Below are positions 55,504-64,000 of a DNA stretch of 64,000 nt, piece after piece (position 1 is the first letter of the stretch; the number at the start of each line of letters is the position of its first letter). The stretch is from Paenibacillus sp. E222 (GTDB lineage: Bacteria; Bacillota; Bacilli; Paenibacillales; Paenibacillaceae), in assembly GCF_013401555.1 (NCBI RefSeq), contig NZ_CP058552.1:3410001-3474000 (forward strand). The letters are read 5' to 3'. A program made the position numbers and the translations under genes. The notes below the pieces were generated by a model. That model saw nothing but the letters and a program-made list of their open reading frames with translations. It was not told the origin of the DNA and made no database searches.

Positions 55504-56141
55504 TCGAACTTAATGAGATTCCTAACCATATTGCTTCCCAACTGTTGAAAATAAAAGCGGTGGCGCTGCGTCCGCAGCAGCCATTCACCTGGACATCCGG
55601 CATCAAATCACCAATCTATTGTGATAACCGTCTAACGATGTCTTATCCTGAGATTCGTAACGACATTGCTGAAGCTTTTGCAGCGATCATTCGTGATCAA
55701 TACCCCGATGCAGAGGTCATCGCAGGTACTGCAACCGCAGGTATCCCGCATGCTGCCTGGGTGGCGCAAAAGCTGAATTTGCCGATGGCTTACATTCGTG
55801 ATAAAGCCAAAGGACATGGCAAAGAGAACCTGATTGAAGGTCTGATTACCGAGGGGCAGAAGGTTGTTGTCATTGAAGACCTGATCTCAACAGGTGGCAG
55901 TTCAATCAAAGCCGCTGAAGCAGTACGCGTAGCCGGGGCGACTCCACTGGCAGTACTGGCGATTTTCAGTTATCAGCTGGACAAAGGCATTAAAGCTTTT
56001 GAAGAAGCGGGAATTCCATTGCAAACCCTGTCCAATTACACAGCTCTGATGGATGTGGCTTTGGCTGAGGGGACAATCCAGGAGAGTGATTTTGAACTGC
56101 TCAAATCCTGGCGTGAAGATCCTTCTTCATTTGGTAAATAA
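55500..56141 (+). CDS. pyrE: Orotate phosphoribosyltransferase
   Basis: Joins orotate and PRPP to give OMP. The 213-residue type I PRTase has the PRPP loop [36 protein letters not shown], and the flexible-loop segment [15 protein letters not shown]. It is the last gene of the operon, ATGA-overlapped with pyrF, and is followed by a terminator. Confidence 0.96.
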   Translation: MIELNEIPNHIASQLLKIKAVALRPQQPFTWTSGIKSPIYCDNRLTMSYPEIRNDIAEAFAAIIRDQYPDAEVIAGTATAGIPHAAWVAQKLNLPMAYIRDKAKGHGKENLIEGLITEGQKVVVIEDLISTGGSSIKAAEAVRVAGATPLAVLAIFSYQLDKGIKAFEEAGIPLQTLSNYTALMDVALAEGTIQESDFELLKSWREDPSSFGK

Positions 56142-56235
56142 TATCATTCAAACCGGATTGGACGGTTTGCTTGTGAACGGTATCAAAATTGTAATGATTG
56201 CCGCCATAGAGGCAAATTCAGCGAATATTCAAGAG

Positions 56236-56266
56236 GCATCCCACTCGTTGGGGTGCTTTTTTCGTT
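56236..56266 (+). terminator. Rho-independent terminator of the pyr operon
   Basis: GCATCCCA (56236-56243) pairs with TGGGGTGC (56249-56256, one G-U pair) around CTCGT, then a run of six Ts. Confidence 0.88.
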
Positions 56267-56418
56267 TGTTCATCAAAATATTAACTTTTTCACGGGAACG
56301 TTGTAAAAAGCTTGTAACTTTTAGTTGTGATCCGTCGTTTATAATGCAGGGTAGTATGGAATAGATTTCTATTTTTAGTGTCTTGATGAAATGAATGGGA
56401 TATGAAGAAAGGATGATC

Positions 56419-57351
56419 GTGATTGCTGGCATGAAGAAATTATTTTCCAAAATCAGACCTGCCAAGAGCCAGTCAGGCGAGGACAGTGCAGTCGGACACA
56501 CGGAGCAGCAGGAACCAGTCGGGCAGGAGGAATCTGCATACATAAGTGAACCACAGAATACATCCATCGACCCGCACGACATAACCAGTGAAACAAGCCA
56601 GGAGGAAGTTGCGGTTGCAGCAGCTGAACCTGAAGTGAAGTCCAAGCCCTCCAAGAAGGATCTGTTGCCTCCATATGACGGGCCTGTGCTGGAGGTTCGC
56701 AATGTTCATCGCAGTTTCCAGACGGGTAGCCGTATTATTCATGTGCTCAAAGGCATCGATATGGAAGTGAACCCGCAGCAGCTGGTGATGTTAAAAGGGC
56801 GGTCAGGCTCAGGGAAAACGACGCTGCTCAATATGCTGGGCGGGCTGGATCAGCCATCCAGTGGAGACATTCTGTTCTCCGGTCAGCCTCTTCAGGATTG
56901 GGGTGACCGGCGGCGGACCGCATTGCGGCGCAGAGAAATCGGTTTTATTTTTCAGGCGTATGCGCTGATGCCCTTGTTGTCTGCCTGGGAAAATGTAGAG
57001 CTGTCGCTGCGCATGGCGGACGTGCCGCGTTCGGAATGGAAGGACCGTGTAGGTCATTGTCTGGATCTGGTCGGACTAACCAAACGGGTCAAGCACCGTC
57101 CATTCGAGATGTCCGGGGGAGAGCAGCAGCGGGTGGCCATCGCCAAGGCGATAGCCCACAGACCGAGATTATTGCTCGCGGATGAGCCGACAGCTGAACT
57201 CGATTCCAAAATGGGAGCACAGGTTATGGCTGTATTTCGCAATATTATTGAAGTTGAACAAGTAACGATCTGTATGACTACACACGATCCTACGATTTTG
57301 GAGGTTGCGGACCATGTTTATGAAATGGCGGACGGCAGATTTATCAAGTAA
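56419..57351 (+). CDS. MacB/LolD-type ABC transporter ATP-binding protein with long N-terminal extension
   Basis: ATPase of the MacB/LolD class, which powers mechanotransmission or export rather than import. From about residue 90 it has Walker A GRSGSGKTTLLNML, the Q-loop IFQAYALMP, signature SGGEQQRVAIAKAIAHRP, Walker B LLLADEPTAEL and switch TTHD. The first 80 or so residues are an unusual acidic, Gln/Glu/Ser-rich, probably disordered stretch. The GTG at 56419 follows AAAGGA; ATGs at 56413 and 56431 are alternatives. It overlaps the adaptor gene by 38 bases. Confidence 0.88.
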   Translation: MIAGMKKLFSKIRPAKSQSGEDSAVGHTEQQEPVGQEESAYISEPQNTSIDPHDITSETSQEEVAVAAAEPEVKSKPSKKDLLPPYDGPVLEVRNVHRSFQTGSRIIHVLKGIDMEVNPQQLVMLKGRSGSGKTTLLNMLGGLDQPSSGDILFSGQPLQDWGDRRRTALRRREIGFIFQAYALMPLLSAWENVELSLRMADVPRSEWKDRVGHCLDLVGLTKRVKHRPFEMSGGEQQRVAIAKAIAHRPRLLLADEPTAELDSKMGAQVMAVFRNIIEVEQVTICMTTHDPTILEVADHVYEMADGRFIK

Positions 57352-58435
57352 AGGGGCCGCTCCGAAGAGGGGGAAACGCGCAGCGCTTATTGTGCTTAGT
57401 GCGATAGTGGCTGCAACGATGTCCGGCTGCTCTTTGCTGCCGGCTGAGACAGAGGAAGAAGTACTTCCGCCGATTACACCGCCAACGATCTCCAAGAAGC
57501 CGGAATATGAAGTTCGGACGGAGACGCTGGAGAAGAAAGTAAGCGGAAGCGGCAAGATGATGAGCCAGAGGGAAGAAAAGGTGTATTTTACGCTGGACGG
57601 TATGCATATCAAAGAGTTGAATGTAAAACCAGGTGATAAAGTGAAAAAAGGTCAACTCCTCGCTGTTCTGGATGTAGAGAGCGTTGAGAAGGAAATTCGG
57701 GCCAAAAACCTACAGATTCGCAAATCGGAAGTGCAAATGAAGGAAACGCTTCGTAAACGGGATGAGATGGACCCGGTGGAGTTCGAAGAGTCCACGATTG
57801 CCTTTGAAGAGCTTCGTCAGGAACTCGCCGATCTGGAGGATCAATTGGGTAAAGCTACTTTGACCGCTCCATTCGGTGGAACAATCATTGCTGTGCAGGT
57901 GGAGAAGGGCGCGGCTGTCAAAGCTTATGACCCGATTGCAACCATAGCAGATACATCCAATCTGGTTGTCGCAGCTACGTTTGCCAAGGAAGATCTGGAG
58001 AAGTTCTCGGCTGGCATGAAGGCAGATGTGGATATTAATGGCGCAGGCAAAGTGGCTGGCAAAGTTAAAGTGATGCCTGTAGCCCAAGCGTCGGGAAGTG
58101 GAAGTGGAAGTGGTAACGGCGGAGGTTCGGGGGAAGGCGGAACGCCTCCAGCGAAAGAAAGCCTGGATCAATATGTTATCGTCTCGCTGGCGAAAATGCC
58201 CAAAGGGGTTGAACGCGGTACACCTCTAACGGTATCGATTGTCACGCAGCGTACAGAGAACGCGATTGTCATTCCTGTATCCGCACTGCGCTCCATCGGT
58301 TCAAGAACGTACGTGCAAGTGGTGGAGAGTGATGGAAGCAAGCGTGAAGTGGATGTAGAAGTCGGGCAGCAAACATCCACGGATGTGGAGATTCTGAAAG
58401 GTCTGACCGTTGGACAGAAAGTAGTGGGCCGCTAA
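57314..58435 (+). CDS. Lipoprotein membrane-fusion (adaptor) protein of MacA type
   Basis: Periplasmic-adaptor-type subunit that links the permease to the outer side of the membrane. The 373-residue protein has a basic N-terminus, then a hydrophobic stretch and a lipobox MSGC (Cys39), so it is predicted to be a lipoprotein. Next come a biotinyl-lipoyl-like half (VKPGDKVKKGQLLAVLD), a coiled-coil hairpin at about 115-175, the second half (LTAPFGGTIIAVQVEKG) and beta-barrel domains. A Gly/Ser run lies near 260-280. The ATG at 57314 has TTGGAGG upstream. It ends on the first base of the permease gene. Confidence 0.87.
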   Translation: MFMKWRTADLSSKGAAPKRGKRAALIVLSAIVAATMSGCSLLPAETEEEVLPPITPPTISKKPEYEVRTETLEKKVSGSGKMMSQREEKVYFTLDGMHIKELNVKPGDKVKKGQLLAVLDVESVEKEIRAKNLQIRKSEVQMKETLRKRDEMDPVEFEESTIAFEELRQELADLEDQLGKATLTAPFGGTIIAVQVEKGAAVKAYDPIATIADTSNLVVAATFAKEDLEKFSAGMKADVDINGAGKVAGKVKVMPVAQASGSGSGSGNGGGSGEGGTPPAKESLDQYVIVSLAKMPKGVERGTPLTVSIVTQRTENAIVIPVSALRSIGSRTYVQVVESDGSKREVDVEVGQQTSTDVEILKGLTVGQKVVGR

Positions 58436-61344
58436 TGGGGCTGCCATTGCTTCGACTGTTGTTCCGCAAAATGTGGAACACTCGCTGGATGACGTTCAGC
58501 ACACTGATCGGACTGATTGTGGCGGTAGCGTTCACCGTTAGTATTCCGATGTATGCCGATGGTGCGCTGAAGCGGGTCGTGGCCCAGACGCTGCAGGATA
58601 ACAGTGAGGGACTGCCAGCCGGCTCGTTGCTCATGAGTTACCAGGCACCTGGTGGTGTGAAGACAGACACACGTGGTCTGGAAGAGGTGGATCGATATAT
58701 TCGCGAGGATGTGCCCCGCGACATCGGTTTTCCTTATCATACGTATGTGAACTCCCGTTCCATCCGCAGCACAGAGGTAAACCCGGAAGACCCAACCAAA
58801 GTGGATGCCAGCCGGGTCCGCAGCATGAGTCTGGGTACGATGACAGGCCTGGATGCACAGGTTAATTATTCTGCGGGAGTGAAGCCGGGCAACCAGGTCA
58901 AGGACGATACGATTGAAGCGGTCATGCTGGAAGAGGGTATGTATCGTAACGATCTGCATATCGGAGATGTTCTGGAATATCCGATTTACAGCGGTCTCGA
59001 TATTACGTTGCGTGTGAAGATTATAGGTTCCTTCAAAGCCGATGACCCTAACAGCCCGTATTGGGTACAGGGATTTGACGGGATGATGAACGGACTATAT
59101 GTGGATGAATCGGTATTTAATAATGTTTTGTTAAAGGAAAAAGGGATCCCTCTTCAGAATTCACGTTGGTATTATGCATTTGATCTGAAAGAGATTCAAA
59201 CGAGCCAGCTCTCGGGACTGACCTCTGTGCTGGAAAGGCTGGATATCGATCTGTATCAGCGGTTGAAGGATACGAAAGTGGACATCACCTTCGGGGATCT
59301 GCTGAAACAATTCCGCAGTCAGAGTCTGCAATTGCAGACCATGCTGTTCACATTGGCAGCACCGATGATTGCGATGGTCTTTTATTTTATTGCCATGAAT
59401 GCTAGACAGTCGTTACAAAAGCAGGAAAGTGACATCGCAGTTCTGCGCAGTCGCGGAGCTTCTGCGAGGCAGATATTCTCTCTTTATCTGCTTGAAGGGA
59501 TATTCCTGGGAGCGATTGCTCTTGTCATCGGACCGTTTCTTGGATGGTTTATGGCGAAAAGCATCGGTTCAGCGAGCGGATTTCTGTCGTTCGTGGATCG
59601 GAAATCCATTCCAATCGGAATATCCAAAGAAGCCATCCTGCTTGGCCTTATCGCCGTATTGGTGGCCATCATAGCCTCGCTCATTCCGGCAATAACCTAT
59701 GCGCGTGCGACGATTGTATCGGCCAAGCGTAGGCAGGCACGTACGGACCGAGCGCCGGTATGGCAGCGCTGGTTCCTGGATATTGCGCTGCTGGGGCTCG
59801 CTGGATATGGATACTACCTGTTCTATGAACGGCAAATGTTGACGTTCCAGACCGGAATGACGACAGATCAGCTTCAGGTACAGCCGTTTCTGTTCTTTGT
59901 ACCGGCACTCGCCATCTTTGCACTGGGACTGTTCTTCCTACGGTTGTTCCCGTGGATTTTGAAGCTCATCCAGCTGATCGGGCGCAAGCTTCTCCCGGTT
60001 CCACTGTATCTGACACTGACGCAGCTTTCGCGTTCATCATCTTCTTATTATCCTTTGATGATCCTGCTTGTATTGACACTCGGACTTGGTGTGTATAACT
60101 CGGCAGCGGCTCGTACGATTGATCTGAACTCGACCGAGCGCACGTTATACCGCTATGGTTCGGATGTTATTATGCAGACGGTATGGGAAGGCACACCTGA
60201 AGTTAAGCCAACGGGTTCCGGACAAAATGGAGGTTCAGGCGGCGGACAGCAGGGTGGAGGAAGCGGTAGTGGTGGTGCTGGAGGCGGAGGTAACGGCGGT
60301 GGAGGTGGCTCAGGTGGGGGCGGTGGTACTTCACAACCCACGAAGATGATCTATTCCGAGCCACCTTTTGAAGTGTTCCGCAGCCTGAATGGTGTCGAAC
60401 ATGCAGCGAGAGTTTTGCAAACGAAAGGCAACATTATTGTCTCTGGCAAATCAGGCGGACAGGGAATGCTGGTGGGGATCGACAATGTGGATTTTGCCCA
60501 AGTGGCGTGGTTCCGCAACGATCTGTTCCCGGCTCATCCTTATAAGTACCTTGACTTGCTTGGAAAATATGAAGGGGCCGTATTGATCTCTTCCAAATTT
60601 GCAGACAAATTCAAGCTCAAAACCGGAGACCTCGTCTCCATTGGTGTACAGGGCCAGGCGATTGAATTTGTGGTGTTTGGCATTATCCCTTACTGGCCTG
60701 CCCAGTACCCGGATCAGATGCCGTTTTTCATCGCCAATCTGGATTACATCTATGATCAGGTGCCTCTGATTCCATATGAGGTCTGGTTGAAGATGGAGCC
60801 GGATGCCAAAGTCGCTCCTTTGATGGAGAAACTTGCAGCAGAAGGCATTGAGTTATCGTCTGTACGCGATGTGCGTACAGAGCTGGTATCCCAGGGCAAA
60901 CATCCGTCAAGAGGCGGGGTGTTCGGCATACTGAGTCTCGGATTCCTTGTGTCGGTGATTATTTCCCTGATCGGATACATTCTGTATTGGTTCTTTAATC
61001 TATCCGGGCGTGTAGTACAGTTCGGTGTTCTGCGGGCAATGGGGTTATCCCGCGCACAATTGAGCGGTATGTTGCTGTTGGAGCAGGTGTTCACCGCGGG
61101 GTTATCCATCATTCTGGGTATTGGCATTGGTCAGGTATCCAGTCGTCTGTTCCTGCCCTTCCTGCAAACGACAGATAATGTGTCCGCACAGGTACCTCCG
61201 TTCCGAATTGTATTTGAAGAGAAAGATATGCTGCAACTGTATGGTGTGACCGTGGTCATGCTGATCATTGGAGCAACGATGCTGCTGTGGCAAATCCGCA
61301 GGCTGCGGGTTCACCAGGCAGTCAAAATGGGAGAGGAGAGGTAA
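58435..61344 (+). CDS. Large FtsX/MacB-type ABC permease with glycine-rich extracellular insert
   Basis: 969-residue permease with two FtsX-type halves. There is an N-terminal helix at about 18-42, an extracellular domain to about 290, a helix bundle with ARQSLQKQESDIAVLRSRGAS, a second helix group (about 440-560), a second extracellular domain, and a C-terminal bundle (FGVLRAMGLSRAQLSGMLLLEQV). A run of more than 35 residues near 592-632 is almost only Gly, Ser and Gln. Size and duplication recall the large export permeases of Firmicutes. The substrate is unknown. It shares one base with the adaptor stop codon. Confidence 0.87.
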   Translation: MGLPLLRLLFRKMWNTRWMTFSTLIGLIVAVAFTVSIPMYADGALKRVVAQTLQDNSEGLPAGSLLMSYQAPGGVKTDTRGLEEVDRYIREDVPRDIGFPYHTYVNSRSIRSTEVNPEDPTKVDASRVRSMSLGTMTGLDAQVNYSAGVKPGNQVKDDTIEAVMLEEGMYRNDLHIGDVLEYPIYSGLDITLRVKIIGSFKADDPNSPYWVQGFDGMMNGLYVDESVFNNVLLKEKGIPLQNSRWYYAFDLKEIQTSQLSGLTSVLERLDIDLYQRLKDTKVDITFGDLLKQFRSQSLQLQTMLFTLAAPMIAMVFYFIAMNARQSLQKQESDIAVLRSRGASARQIFSLYLLEGIFLGAIALVIGPFLGWFMAKSIGSASGFLSFVDRKSIPIGISKEAILLGLIAVLVAIIASLIPAITYARATIVSAKRRQARTDRAPVWQRWFLDIALLGLAGYGYYLFYERQMLTFQTGMTTDQLQVQPFLFFVPALAIFALGLFFLRLFPWILKLIQLIGRKLLPVPLYLTLTQLSRSSSSYYPLMILLVLTLGLGVYNSAAARTIDLNSTERTLYRYGSDVIMQTVWEGTPEVKPTGSGQNGGSGGGQQGGGSGSGGAGGGGNGGGGGSGGGGGTSQPTKMIYSEPPFEVFRSLNGVEHAARVLQTKGNIIVSGKSGGQGMLVGIDNVDFAQVAWFRNDLFPAHPYKYLDLLGKYEGAVLISSKFADKFKLKTGDLVSIGVQGQAIEFVVFGIIPYWPAQYPDQMPFFIANLDYIYDQVPLIPYEVWLKMEPDAKVAPLMEKLAAEGIELSSVRDVRTELVSQGKHPSRGGVFGILSLGFLVSVIISLIGYILYWFFNLSGRVVQFGVLRAMGLSRAQLSGMLLLEQVFTAGLSIILGIGIGQVSSRLFLPFLQTTDNVSAQVPPFRIVFEEKDMLQLYGVTVVMLIIGATMLLWQIRRLRVHQAVKMGEER

Positions 61345-61346
61345 AC

Positions 61347-62210
61347 GTGATCCAATGCGAAGGACTTGTCAAAATTTTTAAATCCAGCGATGTGGAAGTC
61401 GTTGCCCTTCAAGGTCTCAATCTGACTGTCAATCAAGGTGAAATGATGGCCATTATCGGCAACAGTGGGAGTGGTAAATCCACATTGCTCAACATTCTGG
61501 GTGGACTTGATCGTCCAACAGCCGGTACAGCCGTTGTCGGGGATTGGGATTTGCTGAAAATGACAGACGCCCAATTGGTCGAGTACAAACGTCATACCGT
61601 AGGGTTCATATGGCAAAATAACGGCCGTAACTTGCTACCATATCTCACAGCACTGGAAAATGTGGAAACGCCCATGATTTTGGGAGGCAAGCGAGATCGT
61701 GCCTATGCCATGCAGCTGCTGGAGTGGGTTGGACTGAAGGATCGGATGCACAACAAGCTGCATCAATTGTCCGGTGGGGAGCAGCAGCGGGTGGCGATTG
61801 CCATCTCGCTATCGAATCGCCCCAAGCTGCTGCTTGCCGATGAGCCGACAGGATCGGTGGATTCGGAGACATGTGATACCATCATGGGTATTTTTCGCAA
61901 AATGAACAAGGAGCTCGGGGTCACGATTGTAATTGTTACCCATGACTTAACCCTTGCTGGCAAAGTGGACCGGATCGTTGCGATTCGGGACGGCTTGACC
62001 AGCACCGAGTTTGTGAAGCGTAATCCGAATCTGGATGACGAGCATGGCTTGTCGGAGGCAGGAGCCCCGGATATTCATGAAGCTTTTGTCATTATTGACC
62101 GGGCGGGACGGCTTCAGGTGCCCAAGGAGTATCTGGAGGCGCTGTCCATCGATAATCGTGCGACATTGGAATTTGACGGTGAACGTATTGTCATTACACC
62201 GCCAAGATAA
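61347..62210 (+). CDS. ABC transporter ATP-binding protein with AbrB-like C-terminal domain
   Basis: Second ATPase of the operon. It has Walker A GNSGSGKSTLLNIL, Q-loop IWQNNGRNLLPY, signature SGGEQQRVAIAISLSNRP, Walker B LLLADEPTGSV and switch VTHD. After the ATPase core, about 40 extra residues read VIIDRAGRLQVPKEYLEAL...ATLEFDGERIVITPP. This is the swapped-hairpin pattern of AbrB/SpoVT/MazE DNA-binding domains. I start at the GTG at 61347 (287 residues) behind GGAGAGG. The frame upstream overlaps the permease. It may act with the same permease as the first ATPase. Confidence 0.88.
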   Translation: MIQCEGLVKIFKSSDVEVVALQGLNLTVNQGEMMAIIGNSGSGKSTLLNILGGLDRPTAGTAVVGDWDLLKMTDAQLVEYKRHTVGFIWQNNGRNLLPYLTALENVETPMILGGKRDRAYAMQLLEWVGLKDRMHNKLHQLSGGEQQRVAIAISLSNRPKLLLADEPTGSVDSETCDTIMGIFRKMNKELGVTIVIVTHDLTLAGKVDRIVAIRDGLTSTEFVKRNPNLDDEHGLSEAGAPDIHEAFVIIDRAGRLQVPKEYLEALSIDNRATLEFDGERIVITPPR

Positions 62211-62231
62211 TTTTAGAGGGGGAATTGGGAG

Positions 62232-63686
62232 ATGAAGAACAGGTTTTGGGGAAAACGGGTGTTGGCCGTGTTGGCTACAGCCAGTCTGGCATTGCCGCTG
62301 ATTGCGGGTTGTACAGCGAGTGAGTCCAAGGATAACGAGCAGCGTGTATTGCGTGTAGCGACGTTGTGGGGGGGCCAGGATGACAGCTATTTCCGTCAGC
62401 AGTTTACCGATGCTTTTGAATTGACACATCCAAATATAACGATTGAAGTTGTACCTGCGGTAGATCAGGGCAGCATGTATGGGTATGGTAACCAGGAAGA
62501 GCAGAAGGACGTTCCGGATACGATGGAGAGCTTGAAGAAGATAATGACAGGGGATAATCCGGTAGACGTCATCGTGGCGGATACGGCGACAGTCAAGTCG
62601 TTAATTCAGGAAAACATGGTGAAACAACTGGACCCACTGATGCAGGAAGACAAGTTTGACACATCGGATATTGTGCCGAGTGTTCTCGAAGGAATCAAGG
62701 ATTTGGGAGATCAGAGCATCTACGCTTTGACGCCAACGTTCTCCTCTTCAGCTTTGTTCTATAACAAGGGTATGTTTGAAAAAGCAGGCGTGGAGCCTCC
62801 AACGGATAACATGACTTGGGATGATATTTTCAACTTGGGTACACGCCTTACCAAAGGTGAAGGAAAAGACCATGTATTTGGTTTCTCTTTCAGTACCTAT
62901 CAAGGCGGTTCTCCATACTATACGATGTCGCAGTATTATAACTCTTTGCAGCTGAAAATTTTTGATGACAAAGCGGAGAAAATGACTGTAGATTCTCCTC
63001 AGTGGGAGAAAGTATGGAGCACGATAAGCAAACTCGCCTTAGATAAAGTCATCCCTAAAGGAGACGAACCGCAGGATAATCAGGATGAGAGTGGACGTTA
63101 TAATCCGCTTCAGGGTGATCTGTTCCTGAGTAGCAAAACAGCCATGGTGATTGGAGATTACAGTTACATTAATCAATTGATTGATGCCAATAAAAATGCG
63201 GATAAAATGAAAGACTTTACGAAGGTAGACTGGGATGTTGTCACTCCTCCAGTTCATCCGGAGGCTCCTGAAATTGGAGGCAATATTTATCTGAGTAACC
63301 TCATGGCCATTAATAGTTCAGCTCAGAACCCTGATGATGCATGGGAATTGATCAAGTATATGAACAGTGAAGACTGGGCGAAAATCAAAGCTCGCAGCAG
63401 TTATGAGATGGTTTCCCGTAAGAGCTTCATTAAACCGAAGGATGGTTTGGATTACAACATCCAGGCGTTCTATACACTGAAACCTATACCTCCAACCAAT
63501 ACGAACTTGGATAAGATGTATCAAAAAATGCCGAACCTGTGGCAAGTAAGTGATAAGGGTATGGAATACTTCAATCAAGTTCTTGAGAACAAAAAAACAC
63601 CAAAAGAAGCGCTTGGTGAATGGGCAGCCAAAGGGAACGAGATGTTGGAGAAGTTGAAAAAGAATCCTAAAGCCACGTTCCAATAA
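62232..63686 (+). CDS. Extracellular solute-binding lipoprotein (family 1-like)
   Basis: 484-residue binding protein. The signal peptide ends in lipobox LIAGC (Cys27), so it should be anchored on the outer face. The mature part (LRVATLWGGQDDSYFRQQFTDAFELTHPNITIEVVPA; LFYNKGMFEKAGVEPPTDNMTWDDI) follows the sugar-binding protein family of carbohydrate ABC importers. No importer permease is adjacent. It stands 21 bases after the second MacB-like ATPase, with GAGGGGG before its ATG. It may serve the exporter as a sensor or be an orphan binding protein. Confidence 0.88.
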   Translation: MKNRFWGKRVLAVLATASLALPLIAGCTASESKDNEQRVLRVATLWGGQDDSYFRQQFTDAFELTHPNITIEVVPAVDQGSMYGYGNQEEQKDVPDTMESLKKIMTGDNPVDVIVADTATVKSLIQENMVKQLDPLMQEDKFDTSDIVPSVLEGIKDLGDQSIYALTPTFSSSALFYNKGMFEKAGVEPPTDNMTWDDIFNLGTRLTKGEGKDHVFGFSFSTYQGGSPYYTMSQYYNSLQLKIFDDKAEKMTVDSPQWEKVWSTISKLALDKVIPKGDEPQDNQDESGRYNPLQGDLFLSSKTAMVIGDYSYINQLIDANKNADKMKDFTKVDWDVVTPPVHPEAPEIGGNIYLSNLMAINSSAQNPDDAWELIKYMNSEDWAKIKARSSYEMVSRKSFIKPKDGLDYNIQAFYTLKPIPPTNTNLDKMYQKMPNLWQVSDKGMEYFNQVLENKKTPKEALGEWAAKGNEMLEKLKKNPKATFQ

Positions 63687-63718
63687 GGTTAGATGATTTT
63701 GTGATCAAATCATTTAGA

Positions 63719-63757
63719 AGCAGCCGCTGGAGATTTATATCTTCGGCGGCTATTTTT
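63719..63757 (+). terminator. Rho-independent terminator after the solute-binding protein gene
   Basis: AGCCGC (63721-63726) pairs with GCGGCT (63745-63750), with an inner AGAT/ATCT pairing, followed by ATTTTTAT. Confidence 0.75.
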
Positions 63758-63819
63758 ATGAAATTGGGGTATTCTACAAAAGCAGGGATAAATGATGACT
63801 TCAAGAAAGGACGAGTGGA

Positions 63820-63984
63820 ATGCACTGGGTATATTTCAGCAAATTGTATGCAACTAAATTTCAGGCAGGGTGTCTTGCAAAACGGATGGAGCAGGATGGG
63901 TGGATTTACGGCCATAACGAGCCAGCTGAAGTGGAAGTATATCGTTCAAAAAAGGGGCGATATGGCGTACGTTTTATTCCCTAA
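63820..63984 (+). CDS. Small 54-residue protein of unknown function
   Basis: ATG at 63820, TAA at 63982-63984. The product MHWVYFSKLYATKFQAGCLA continues with KRMEQDGWIYGHNEPAEVEV and ends YRSKKGRYGVRFIP. It has balanced composition, aromatic residues spaced as in a small beta-alpha fold, and a plausible ribosome site (AAAGGACGAG) upstream. I do not recognise a named family; it looks like a compact cytoplasmic protein with no signal or membrane segment. It follows the previous terminator by 62 bases and is complete before the window ends. Confidence 0.6.
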   Translation: MHWVYFSKLYATKFQAGCLAKRMEQDGWIYGHNEPAEVEVYRSKKGRYGVRFIP

Positions 63985-64000
63985 CATTACCCCTTGACTT

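Overview
The window reads as one stretch of a spore-forming, low-to-moderate GC Firmicute chromosome, most likely Paenibacillus or a close relative. The reasons are a sporulation-type division and cell-wall (dcw) cluster with spoVD, spoVE, spoIIGA, sigE and sigG, a bacillithiol gene (bshC), mesoDAP-type murE, a T-box ahead of ileS, a PyrR-type pyr operon, and gene order that follows Bacillus subtilis with local differences. The genus is inferred from gene content and memory of related proteins. No database was searched. No rRNA, tRNA, CRISPR array, prophage or transposase gene was seen.

Layout. 1-411: tail of an oligopeptide ABC ATPase. 498-3509: bshC and ahcY. 3702-23873: the dcw cluster (mraZ, rsmH, ftsL, pbpB, spoVD, murE, murF, mraY, murD, spoVE, murG, murB, murA, divIB, ftsA, ftsZ). 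It starts at a promoter carrying repeats that look like MraZ operators, is boosted before ftsA by a sigma-H-like promoter, and ends at a strong terminator. 24060-26733: spoIIGA, sigE, sigG. 26869-31196: the ylm/division tail (ylmC, pgeF, yggS, sepF, yggT, ylmH, divIVA). 31210-35329: ileS, of the eukaryote-like type 2, behind a T-box. Between the T-box terminator and ileS lies a GC-rich array of five roughly 85-base tandem repeats. 35567-39728: a DUF5665-like membrane protein, a YlyA/DksA-like protein on the minus strand, lspA, rluD and dapL.

39829-43518 is a self-contained five-gene operon with its own promoter and terminator: a polyprenyl-phosphate phosphoribosyltransferase-like UbiA protein, a HAD-IB phosphatase, two half-size SMR-type membrane proteins and a large polytopic membrane protein. 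Together they fit a pathway that makes a lipid-linked pentose, flips it across the membrane and hands it to an envelope acceptor. This is the best candidate for an undescribed system here. 43601-46276 (minus strand) is a YhgE/Pip-type membrane protein with two sets of internal repeats.

46668-56266 is the pyrimidine operon (pyrR, pyrB, pyrC, carA, carB, pyrF, pyrE) under a PyrR-type attenuator. It lacks pyrP, pyrK and pyrD. The pyrC-carA gap holds a 210-base nested palindrome. 56419-63686 is a MacB-like export operon: an ATPase, a lipoprotein adaptor, a 969-residue FtsX-type permease, a second ATPase with an AbrB-like C-terminal domain, and a solute-binding lipoprotein. A small 54-codon gene closes the window.
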